Positions 1 through 7,371 of a stretch of DNA of 22,570 nucleotides are shown here, one piece after another; position 1 is the stretch's first letter; each line of letters begins with the position of its first letter. A program made the translations under genes and the position numbers. Source of the DNA: DATDDB01 sp036524005 (lineage in GTDB: Bacteria; Pseudomonadota; Gammaproteobacteria; Burkholderiales; Gallionellaceae). Location of the stretch: contig DATDDB010000130.1 of NCBI GenBank assembly GCA_036524005.1, positions 1 to 22,570 on the forward strand, written 5' to 3'. Under the pieces are notes generated by a model. It worked only from the letters and a program-made list of their open reading frames with translations. It searched no databases and was not told the DNA's origin.

Positions 1-747
1 AAGCTGAAGGAAGCCATTGGCACGGTCATCGAATATCTCGACCAGGGCAAGCTGCGCGTGGCGGAGAAGATCGACGGCCAGTGGGTCACCCACCAGTGGC
101 TCAAGAAAGCCGTTCTGCTGTCGTTCCGCATCGAGGACAATTTCTTCATCAAGGGCGGCTTCACCAACTATTACGACAAGGTGCCGTCCAAGTTCGCCGA
201 TTACAACTCCAAGGATTTCCGCGAAGGCGGCTTCCGCGTGGTGCCGCCCGCCTCCGCGCGCCGCGGGGCGTTCATCGCCAAAAACGTGGTGCTGATGCCT
301 TCCTACGTGAACATCGGCGGTTATGTGGACGAAGGCACAATGGTGGACACCTGGGCCACCGTGGGCTCCTGCGCCCAGATCGGCCGGAACGTGCACCTCT
401 CGGGCGGTGTCGGCATCGGCGGCGTGCTGGAGCCGGTGCAGGCCAACCCCACCATCATCGAGGACAACTGCTTCATCGGCGCGCGCTCGGAGATTGTCGA
501 GGGCGTGATCGTGGAAGAAGGCTCGGTCATCTCGATGGGTGTGTTCATCGGCCAGAGCACAAAGATTTACGACCGCGAAACCGGCGAAGTGCATTACGGA
601 CGCGTCCCGGCCGGCTCGGTGGTGGTCAGCGGCAGCCTGCCTTCCAAGGATGGCTCGTACAGCCTGTATTGCGCGGTGATCGTCAAGAAGGTCGACGAGA
701 AGACACGGGGCAAAGTGGGCATCAACGAGTTGTTGCGCGGCATCTGA
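1..747 (+). CDS. dapD: 2,3,4,5-tetrahydropyridine-2,6-dicarboxylate N-succinyltransferase (DapD), 5' end missing
   Basis: DapD transfers succinyl from succinyl-CoA to tetrahydrodipicolinate in the succinylase branch of lysine and meso-diaminopimelate synthesis, in the cytoplasm. The frame is open from base 1 and reads RVAEKIDGQWVTHQWLKKA near the start, almost identical to what I remember of E. coli DapD. The hexapeptide-repeat left-handed beta-helix follows (GTMVDTWATVGSCAQIG, LSGGVGIGGVLEP, NCFIGARSEIVEGVIV), and the end reads TRGKVGINELLRGI before TGA. There are 248 residues here against about 274 in E. coli, so roughly 25 N-terminal residues lie outside the window. The internal ATG at 58 is not the real start, because conserved residues precede it. 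pilU follows after 33 bases. dapE, which acts later in the same pathway, lies downstream on the same strand. Confidence 0.97.
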   Translation, partial: KLKEAIGTVIEYLDQGKLRVAEKIDGQWVTHQWLKKAVLLSFRIEDNFFIKGGFTNYYDKVPSKFADYNSKDFREGGFRVVPPASARRGAFIAKNVVLMPSYVNIGGYVDEGTMVDTWATVGSCAQIGRNVHLSGGVGIGGVLEPVQANPTIIEDNCFIGARSEIVEGVIVEEGSVISMGVFIGQSTKIYDRETGEVHYGRVPAGSVVVSGSLPSKDGSYSLYCAVIVKKVDEKTRGKVGINELLRGI

Positions 748-780
748 ACCAGGGCAGGATAGTCACTTCGGGAGATTGCG

Positions 781-1956
781 ATGATCATTACCCCATTGTT
801 GAAACTGGCCGTCGAAAGGAACGCATCAGACCTGCTGTTTTCGGTGGATGCGCCCATCAATATCAAAATCGACGGCATCGCCAAGCCGATCAACGACCAG
901 AAGGTTGATTCGGAATCTGCCAGGCGCATCGCCTATGAGATGATGACGCCGGACCAGATTGCCCAGTTCGAACGTGAAATGGAAATGAACTTCTCCTTCC
1001 GCGTTCCGGATGTCGGCAGCTTCCGCGTCAACGTGTTCATGCAGCGCGGCGATGTTTCCATGGTCATCCGCTATGTGCGCGCCAAGGTGCTCAAGGTGGA
1101 GGAATTGAACCTGCCCATCGTGCTGAAAAACCTGGTCATGGAAAAACGCGGCCTGATCCTGGTGGTAGGTGCCACCAGCTCGGGAAAATCAACCACGCTG
1201 GCCTCCATGATCGAGCACCGCAACAGCATGACGACCGGCCATATCCTGACCATCGAGGACCCGATCGAATACATGTTCAAGCACAACAAGTCGATCGTCA
1301 ACCAGCGTGAAATCGGAGCCGACACCCATTCCTACGAACAGGCGCTGATCAGCGCCATGCGCGAAGCGCCCGATGTGGTGATGGTCGGCGAAATACGCGA
1401 CCGGGAAACGCTCAAGCAGGCGCTGATCACCGCGCAGACCGGCCACTTGTGCCTTTCCACGCTGCATGCCAACAACAGCTACCATGCGCTGAACCGCATC
1501 ATCAACTTCTTCCCCTACGATGCAAGGGCCAGCATCCTGTCCGACCTTTCCATGTGCATGCGCGCGGTCATTTCCCAGCGCCTGATACGCAACACTCAAG
1601 GCAGGCTGCAGCCCGCGGTCGAAGTGCTGATCAACAGCTCCCTGATCGCCGACCTGATCAAGAAAGGCGAAATCGAAAAAATCCGTGACGCCATCGAGCA
1701 AAGCGTGTCGCCAGGTTCTCAGACTTTCGAGCAGGCTCTGTATCAGTTGTACAAAAAGGGGCAGATCACCAAGGAAGAAGCCCTGCGCAATGCCGATTCC
1801 GCCAGCAACCTGTCCGCCATGATCGACTACTCGGAAACAAGCAAGATGAAGGCCTACAATCCGAACGATCCGGCCAACCAGCCGCCTATTGCCAGGACGC
1901 AATCGGCTGACTTTGGCGCCATCAAGCTCAACATCGACGGCACCCCGGGCCAATAG
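781..1956 (+). CDS. pilU: Type IV pilus retraction-associated ATPase PilU
   Basis: PilT/PilU-family hexameric secretion ATPase (391 aa) acting at the cytoplasmic base of the type IV pilus. In studied species PilU assists PilT in pilus retraction. Visible motifs are Walker A GATSSGKST (130-138), Walker B in DVVMVGEIRD (198-207) and the His box GHLCLSTLHA (221-230). The start reads MIITPLLKLAVERNASDLLF, as expected for this family. The C-terminal AIRNLIRE motif typical of PilT is absent, and the tail past residue 340 is extended and polar, which favours PilU over PilT. GGGAG lies six bases before the ATG. No PilT gene is adjacent, although the two are often neighbours in other proteobacteria; here pilU sits between dapD and the yffB-dapE pair. 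A second PilT-like paralogue is the alternative identity. Confidence 0.9.
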   Translation: MIITPLLKLAVERNASDLLFSVDAPINIKIDGIAKPINDQKVDSESARRIAYEMMTPDQIAQFEREMEMNFSFRVPDVGSFRVNVFMQRGDVSMVIRYVRAKVLKVEELNLPIVLKNLVMEKRGLILVVGATSSGKSTTLASMIEHRNSMTTGHILTIEDPIEYMFKHNKSIVNQREIGADTHSYEQALISAMREAPDVVMVGEIRDRETLKQALITAQTGHLCLSTLHANNSYHALNRIINFFPYDARASILSDLSMCMRAVISQRLIRNTQGRLQPAVEVLINSSLIADLIKKGEIEKIRDAIEQSVSPGSQTFEQALYQLYKKGQITKEEALRNADSASNLSAMIDYSETSKMKAYNPNDPANQPPIARTQSADFGAIKLNIDGTPGQ

Positions 1957-1962
1957 GCATAC

Positions 1963-2322
1963 ATGACATCCAAAGTAATTCTGTACGGCATCCCCAACTG
2001 CGGCACGGTGAAAAAAGCGCGTGTATGGCTGGAGGCACATGGCGTGGACTATGCCTTCCACGATTTCAAGAAGCTGGGCGTGGATGAGCCGCTGGTGGCG
2101 GGCTGGATGAAACAGGTGGGCTGGCAAAAAGTCCTCAAAAAGACCGGCCCGACCTGGGGTCAGCTGCCCGATGCAGTGAAAAATTCCATCAAGGACGATG
2201 CCAGCGCGCTGAAACTGCTGCTGGAAAAGCCCAACATCATCAAGCGCCCGGTGCTGGAAAAGAACGGCAAGGTGCTGGCGACCGGCTTTGACGAAACCGA
2301 TTATTCAAAATTGAAACTATGA
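1963..2322 (+). CDS. ArsC/Spx-family protein, YffB type
   Basis: Small thioredoxin-fold protein (119 aa) of the arsenate reductase ArsC/Spx family. The start reads MTSKVILYGIPNCGTVKKAR with a single candidate active-site Cys13. The C-terminal half (IIKRPVLEKNGKVLATGFDE) contains the conserved RPV segment of the fold. In E. coli the related yffB also lies directly before dapE, and the same pairing is seen here: the ATG of dapE overlaps the TGA of this gene by four bases, which suggests translational coupling. The biochemical role of YffB is not established. Real arsenate reduction is not supported, because ars genes are absent and the context is lysine synthesis. The start lies six bases after the pilU stop, so the two are probably co-transcribed. 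Confidence 0.85.
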   Translation: MTSKVILYGIPNCGTVKKARVWLEAHGVDYAFHDFKKLGVDEPLVAGWMKQVGWQKVLKKTGPTWGQLPDAVKNSIKDDASALKLLLEKPNIIKRPVLEKNGKVLATGFDETDYSKLKL

Positions 2323-3449
2323 GCAGTACTTTAGAACTCGCCAAACAACTTATTTCCCGCCCCTCCCTCACCCCCAAGGACGAGGGCTGCCTGGATCTCA
2401 TCGGCGCGCGCCTGAAACCTATGGGCTTCAAGCTTGAGCTGATGCGCCACGGCGAAGTGGATAACCTGTGGGCGCGGCGCGGCACCAGTGGACCGGTGGT
2501 ATGTTTTGCAGGGCACACCGACGTGGTGCCCACCGGCCCGGTTGAAAAATGGCACAGCGCCCCCTTCACCCCGACCGTGCGTGACGGCATGCTGTACGGG
2601 CGCGGCGCATCGGACATGAAAGGATCGCTGGCGGCCTTCGTCACCTCCATCGAGAAATTCGTCGCGCAAAACCCTCAGCACAGAGGCTCCATCGCCCTGC
2701 TGCTCACGTCCGACGAGGAAGGCATCGCCGTGGACGGCACGGTGCGCGTGGTGGAAGCGCTGCAGGCGCGCGGTGAAAAGCTGGACTATTGCATCGTAGG
2801 TGAACCGACTTCCGTTACCAAGATCGGCGACACCATCAAGAACGGGCGGCGCGGCTCACTCTCCGCCACGCTCACCGTGAAGGGCGTGCAGGGCCACATC
2901 GCCTACCCGCACCTGGTGAAAAACCCCATCCATCTGGCCGCACCAGCCATCGCCGAGCTGGCGGCGACTACCTGGGACAACGGCAACGAATACTTTCCGC
3001 CCACCTCCTGGCAGATCTCCAATATCCACGGCGGTACCGGGGCGACCAACGTAGTGCCGGGCACGGTGGAAATCCTGTTCAATTTCCGCCACTCCACCGC
3101 CAGCACGGTGGAGAGCCTGAAGAGCCGCGTCCACACTATCCTGGACAAGCACGGCTTCGAATACGACCTGCAATGGGAGCAGTCCTCCGGCAAGCCCTAC
3201 CTCACCCCGCGCGGCGACCTGGTGGATGCGGTGAGCGCGGCAATCAAGGAGGTCGCCGGAATCACCACCGAACTATCCACCAGCGGCGGCACGTCCGACG
3301 GGCGCTTCATTGCCGACATCTGCCCGCAGGTCATCGAGTTGGGGCCGCTCAATGCCACCATCCACAAGCTCAACGAGTGCGTGGCGGTCGCCGACCTGGA
3401 TGCCTTATCTGAAATCTACTGCGGCGTGCTGGCCAGGCTGCTGAAATAA
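2319..3449 (+). CDS. dapE: Succinyl-diaminopimelate desuccinylase (DapE)
   Basis: Di-zinc M20-family amidohydrolase (376 aa) that hydrolyses N-succinyl-L,L-diaminopimelate to L,L-diaminopimelate and succinate in lysine and peptidoglycan precursor synthesis. The metal and catalytic residues match the H. influenzae enzyme closely: H66 in GHTDVVPTG, D99 in GRGASDMKG, the E133/E134 pair in SDEEG, E162 in GEPTS and H349 in NATIHKLNE. Length and motif spacing are normal. The start overlaps the stop of the preceding yffB-like gene (ATGA) and has no strong Shine-Dalgarno, consistent with coupled translation. prmB follows after 23 bases. Confidence 0.97.
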   Translation: MSSTLELAKQLISRPSLTPKDEGCLDLIGARLKPMGFKLELMRHGEVDNLWARRGTSGPVVCFAGHTDVVPTGPVEKWHSAPFTPTVRDGMLYGRGASDMKGSLAAFVTSIEKFVAQNPQHRGSIALLLTSDEEGIAVDGTVRVVEALQARGEKLDYCIVGEPTSVTKIGDTIKNGRRGSLSATLTVKGVQGHIAYPHLVKNPIHLAAPAIAELAATTWDNGNEYFPPTSWQISNIHGGTGATNVVPGTVEILFNFRHSTASTVESLKSRVHTILDKHGFEYDLQWEQSSGKPYLTPRGDLVDAVSAAIKEVAGITTELSTSGGTSDGRFIADICPQVIELGPLNATIHKLNECVAVADLDALSEIYCGVLARLLK

Positions 3450-3472
3450 TAAACGGGGCTGCCGACCAAATA

Positions 3473-4390
3473 ATGGACACCAAAGACTATTTTCCCGAAG
3501 CTGCCGGCACGCTCAAGACCGTGCGCGATTGCCTGCGTTTTGCCATCAGCCGCTTTAACGAGGCCGGAATTCATTTCGGACACGGTAGCGACAACGCCTA
3601 TGACGAGGCGGCCTACCTCATCCTGCACACGCTGCACCTTCCGCTAGACCGCCTCGACCCATTCCTCGATTCCGCCCTGACCCAGGCCGAAATCAGGGAA
3701 CTGCTGACCGTCATCGGCCAGCGCGTGGACAAGCGCCTGCCCGCGGCCTACCTCACCCACGAAGCCTGGCTGGGCGGTCACCGTTTTTATGTGGACCAGC
3801 GCGTCATCGTGCCGCGCTCATTTTTTGCCGAACTACTCGACGAACAGATGGTGCCCTGGATAGACGACGCGGACAGCATCACGCGCGTGCTGGACCTCTG
3901 CACCGGCAGCGGCTGCCTCGCCATACTGGCCGCCCTGGCCTTCCCCAACGCCACAGTGGACGCGGTGGACATTTCGCGCGATGCGCTGGACGTGGCGCGC
4001 CGCAACGTGAATGATTACCAGCTGCAGGACCGGGTGCACGTAATCGAATCCGACCTGTTCGCCAAACTGGGCGGACAGGAATACGACCTCATCATCAGCA
4101 ACCCGCCTTATGTGAATGCCGAATCGGTCGAGGCGCTGCCGCCGGAATATCTGCACGAACCCCAATTGGCCCTGGGCAGCGGCCACGACGGGCTGGACGC
4201 CACGCGCGCCATCCTGAAACACGCCGCGAAACACCTGACCCCGGACGGCGTCCTCGCCGTGGAAATCGGCCACAACCGCGCAGCGCTGGAATCCGCCTAC
4301 CCCGCCCTGCCTTTCACCTGGCTGGAAGTGGAGGCAGGCGAGGATTTTGTGTTCCTGATGCACCGCGAAGACTTGCCAGATCACCCGTAA
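3473..4390 (+). CDS. prmB: Ribosomal protein L3 N5-glutamine methyltransferase (PrmB)
   Basis: SAM-dependent methyltransferase (305 aa) of the HemK/PrmA class. The SAM-binding motif DLCTGSG lies at 141-147, the acidic loop VDAVDIS at 162-168, and the NPPY substrate-glutamine motif at 200-203. PrmB methylates a glutamine of ribosomal protein L3 during 50S assembly; the related PrmC methylates release factors. I favour PrmB because of the length, the N-terminal helical domain that begins TLKTVRDCLRFAISRFNEAG, and the SGCLAI and SNPPYVNAESV contexts, which read like PrmB. PrmC remains the alternative. It follows dapE by 23 bases with only a weak ribosome site. Confidence 0.88.
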   Translation: MDTKDYFPEAAGTLKTVRDCLRFAISRFNEAGIHFGHGSDNAYDEAAYLILHTLHLPLDRLDPFLDSALTQAEIRELLTVIGQRVDKRLPAAYLTHEAWLGGHRFYVDQRVIVPRSFFAELLDEQMVPWIDDADSITRVLDLCTGSGCLAILAALAFPNATVDAVDISRDALDVARRNVNDYQLQDRVHVIESDLFAKLGGQEYDLIISNPPYVNAESVEALPPEYLHEPQLALGSGHDGLDATRAILKHAAKHLTPDGVLAVEIGHNRAALESAYPALPFTWLEVEAGEDFVFLMHREDLPDHP

Positions 4391-4428
4391 ATTGCCGCAT
4401 TCGCAACGCTTCTTGATGATCTGACCCC

Positions 4429-5244
4429 ATGGCGGTTGAACACTACGAGAACTTCCCCGTCGCATCAATTTTGCTGCCCAGAAGATTGCGGCGGCCGGTG
4501 GAGATCATCTACCACTTCGCGCGCCAGGCGGACGATTTCGCCGACGAGGGAGATTTGCCCAATGCAGAACGGCTGGCTAAGCTTGATGCTTTCCGCGCCG
4601 AGTTGCATCGCATCGGCAATCAGGAAGAGCCGCGCACCCCGCTGTTCCGCGACGTGGCCGGCATCGTGGCGGAATTCGGGTTGCCGCTGCAATTGTTTCA
4701 TGATCTGCTCGATGCCTTTTCGCAGGATGTGGTGAAAAAGCGCTACGCGAATTTTGACGAGGTGCTGGACTATTGCCGCCGTTCCGCCAACCCGGTGGGC
4801 CGCCTGCTGCTGCATTTGTACGAAGAGGCCACGCCGCAGAACCTCACCTACTCCGACGCGATCTGCACTTCATTGCAGCTCATCAATTTCTGGCAGGACG
4901 TCAGGAAGGATTACGCCATAGCCCGCGTCTATCTGCCGCTGGACGAGATGGCGCAGTATGGCGTCACCGAGGAATCCATCGCCCATGGCCGCGCTGATGC
5001 AGCCTGGCAGAAATTAATGAAATTCCAGTGCGGCCGCGCCCGCGCCATGATGCTGGGCGGAGCCCCCCTGGGCAGCATCCTGAGCGGACGCATCGGGCTG
5101 GAGATGCGCATGATCATAGCCGGCGGACTGCGCATACTCGACAAGCTGGAAGCGGTGAACTACGACATGTACAACCGTCGCCCGGTGCTCACGCCGGTGG
5201 ACTGGGTTATCATGCTGCTCAAAAGCGCCCCCTTTCGTTTCTGA
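4429..5244 (+). CDS. hpnC: Squalene synthase-like HpnC (hydroxysqualene synthase)
   Basis: Trans-isoprenyl diphosphate synthase fold (271 aa). The two Asp-rich metal/diphosphate-binding motifs are DDFADE (35-40) and the DxxxD of FWQDVRKDY (154-162). In the three-enzyme bacterial route, HpnD joins two farnesyl diphosphates to presqualene diphosphate, HpnC converts that to hydroxysqualene, and HpnE reduces it to squalene for hopanoids. The gene opens the hpnC-hpnD-hpnE block, with one base between it and hpnD. The start MAVEHYENFPVASILLP agrees with the family; ATG at 4429 lacks an obvious Shine-Dalgarno. It is distinguished from HpnD by position and by the more divergent first motif. The membrane-associated product squalene would go to a hopene cyclase encoded elsewhere. 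Confidence 0.92.
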   Translation: MAVEHYENFPVASILLPRRLRRPVEIIYHFARQADDFADEGDLPNAERLAKLDAFRAELHRIGNQEEPRTPLFRDVAGIVAEFGLPLQLFHDLLDAFSQDVVKKRYANFDEVLDYCRRSANPVGRLLLHLYEEATPQNLTYSDAICTSLQLINFWQDVRKDYAIARVYLPLDEMAQYGVTEESIAHGRADAAWQKLMKFQCGRARAMMLGGAPLGSILSGRIGLEMRMIIAGGLRILDKLEAVNYDMYNRRPVLTPVDWVIMLLKSAPFRF

Positions 5245-5245
5245 C

Positions 5246-6079
5246 ATGACTCCTGACGAATACTGCCAAGATAAAGCTTCCGCCAGCGGCTCCAGCTTCT
5301 ATTACAGCTTCATGTTCCTGCCCAAGCACAAACGCCGCGCCATCACCGCGCTGTATGCCTTCTGCCGCGAGGTGGATGACGTGGTGGACGAATGCTCCGA
5401 CGAAAACGTGGCGCGCACCACGCTGAACTGGTGGCGCAATGAGGTGGCGGCCATCTATGAGGGCGTGCCCCAGCACCCCGTGGGGCAGGCACTCAAGCCG
5501 CTGGTGCGGCAATTCAACCTGCCGCAGGAGCATCTGCTGGAGATCATAGACGGCATGGAAATGGACCTCACGCAGCATACCTACGCAGACTTCAAGGCGC
5601 TGCAATTGTATTGCTACCGCGTCGCCTCGGTGGTGGGGCTACTGGCGGCGGAAATCTTCGGCTACACCGACCGCAGGACGCTGAAATACGCGCATGACCT
5701 GGGGCTGGCCTTCCAGCTCACCAACATCATCCGCGATGTGGGCGAGGACGCGCGGCGCGGCCGTATCTACCTGCCGCTGGACGAGCTCGCGCAATTCGGC
5801 GTGCACACCAATGACATCCTCGCGGCGCATGAAACCGAGGGCTTCCAAAAGCTGATGCAGTTTCAGGTGGAGCGGGCGCAGCGCTTCTATGCGCAGGCGC
5901 TGGATCAGCTGCCTGCAGCCGACCGCAAGGCCCAGCGCACCGGCCTGATCATGGCGGCAATTTACCGGGCCACGCTGGATGAAGTGGTCGCCAGCGGCTG
6001 CCATGTGCTGAAAGAGCGCGTGTCGCTTGGGACAGGTTACAAGCTGCGGCTGGCATTCATGGCATGGCTCAGGAACTGA
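5246..6079 (+). CDS. hpnD: Presqualene diphosphate synthase HpnD
   Basis: Squalene/phytoene synthase family enzyme (277 aa) expected to condense two farnesyl diphosphate molecules to presqualene diphosphate. It shows the first Asp-rich motif DDVVDE (44-49) and the second in NIIRDVGEDARRGRIYLP (160-177), both intact and closer to the family consensus than in the upstream paralogue HpnC. The start is one base after the hpnC stop, and the end overlaps hpnE by 16 bases, so the three genes are almost certainly one transcriptional unit with coupled translation. HpnC and HpnD are clearly paralogues: both carry a YLPLDE segment followed by a QKLMxFQ segment, consistent with an old duplication. Confidence 0.94.
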   Translation: MTPDEYCQDKASASGSSFYYSFMFLPKHKRRAITALYAFCREVDDVVDECSDENVARTTLNWWRNEVAAIYEGVPQHPVGQALKPLVRQFNLPQEHLLEIIDGMEMDLTQHTYADFKALQLYCYRVASVVGLLAAEIFGYTDRRTLKYAHDLGLAFQLTNIIRDVGEDARRGRIYLPLDELAQFGVHTNDILAAHETEGFQKLMQFQVERAQRFYAQALDQLPAADRKAQRTGLIMAAIYRATLDEVVASGCHVLKERVSLGTGYKLRLAFMAWLRN

Positions 6080-7371
6080 ACGTAGCGGTTATCGGCGGCG
6101 GCTATGCCGGCATGGCTGCCGCGGTTGCACTGTCCGGGCGCGGCGTCCCGCTCACCGTGTACGAAAGCGCAAAGCAGCTGGGCGGGCGCGCGCGCGGCGT
6201 CCCCTGCGACGGACTCATGCTGGATAACGGCCAGCACATCCTGCTCGGCTGCTACCGCGAAACTCTGCGCCTGATCGAGCAGGTGGGCGGCGACATCGAG
6301 CGGGATTTCCTGCGCCTGCCGCTGCAACTCACGATACATGATCGCTTTGAACTCAAGGCACCCGCCCTGCCCGCCCCGCTGCACCTTCTGATCGGCCTGC
6401 TGCGGGCAAAGGGAATCACGCTCGCGCAGCGGATTGCCGCCGCGCGCTTCATGCTGGCCATGCGCCGCATTGGCTTACGCTTGCCGCAGGACGGCAGTGC
6501 GCTTGACCTGTTGCGTGCCCAGGGCCAGGATGAGGCGCTGATCCGCCTGCTGTGGGAGCCGATCTGCATTTCGGCGCTCAACACCCCGGCGGCCAAGGCT
6601 TCCGCGCAGGTGCTGCTGAATGTGCTGCGCGACAGCCTGAACGGCGCGCGCGCCGATTCGGAGATACTGCTGCCGCGCCTGGATTTCTCCGCGCTGTTCC
6701 CGGACCGCGCTGCGGAATATGTCAGGCAGCGCGGCGGCCGCGTGCTCACCGCTTGCGGCGTCGAAGCCATCATCCCGCAAGGAGATGAAATCGAGCTGGC
6801 CACCGCGCAGGGATCGCAGCGTTTCAGCCATGTCATCTGCGCCGCCTCCCCCGCCAATGCCGCGCGATTGTTGCGCGCGCTGCCCGAACTTGCCCCCGTT
6901 GCGGCAAAGATCGAAGCCTTGACCTTCCAGCCCATCTATACCGTGTACCTGCAATACCCGGAGCAGGTGCGCCTGCCCCATCCGATGCTGGGTTTCGACC
7001 GCTGCTTTTCCCAATGGCTGTTCGACAAGGGACAGCTCGCCGGACAGCATGGCCTGATTGCCGTTGTCATCAGCGCGGAAGGCGCCCATCAGGAACTGGA
7101 TCACGAAGCGCTTGCACAAAAAGTGGCGCAGGAACTGCATGAACAGCTAGGCATCACGGAAGCACCGCTTTGGCATCAGGTCATCGCCGAAAAACGCGCC
7201 ACTTTCTCCTGCGAACCCGGCCTCTCCCGCCCGGCGCATATCACCCCGCTTCCCCGTCTGCTACTGGCGGGTGATTACACGGCAGGGGAGTACCCGGCCA
7301 CCCTGGAGGGGGCGGTATTAAGCGGCAGCCGTTGCGCAAATGATATAACCGCTGGACTCAGATCAGCCTGA
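6064..7371 (+). CDS. hpnE: Hydroxysqualene dehydroxylase HpnE
   Basis: FAD-dependent amine oxidase/phytoene desaturase-like oxidoreductase (435 aa) that reduces hydroxysqualene to squalene in the HpnCDE route. The Rossmann dinucleotide motif GGGYAG is at 11-16, followed by the acidic VYESAKQLGGRARG segment. The C-terminal FAD-contacting segment LLLAGDYTAGEYPATLEGAV (399-418) is intact. The start is the ATG inside the end of hpnD; starting later would remove the FAD motif. The stop overlaps the end of the minus-strand GGDEF/EAL gene by nine bases, so the two operons collide tail to tail without room for separate terminators. Confidence 0.93.
   Translation: MAQELNVAVIGGGYAGMAAAVALSGRGVPLTVYESAKQLGGRARGVPCDGLMLDNGQHILLGCYRETLRLIEQVGGDIERDFLRLPLQLTIHDRFELKAPALPAPLHLLIGLLRAKGITLAQRIAAARFMLAMRRIGLRLPQDGSALDLLRAQGQDEALIRLLWEPICISALNTPAAKASAQVLLNVLRDSLNGARADSEILLPRLDFSALFPDRAAEYVRQRGGRVLTACGVEAIIPQGDEIELATAQGSQRFSHVICAASPANAARLLRALPELAPVAAKIEALTFQPIYTVYLQYPEQVRLPHPMLGFDRCFSQWLFDKGQLAGQHGLIAVVISAEGAHQELDHEALAQKVAQELHEQLGITEAPLWHQVIAEKRATFSCEPGLSRPAHITPLPRLLLAGDYTAGEYPATLEGAVLSGSRCANDITAGLRSA

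Noticed and set aside
1963..2322. Arsenate reductase for arsenic resistance
   Set aside because: The family fold is right, but no ars genes are nearby and the place before dapE is that of YffB, whose role is not arsenic resistance.
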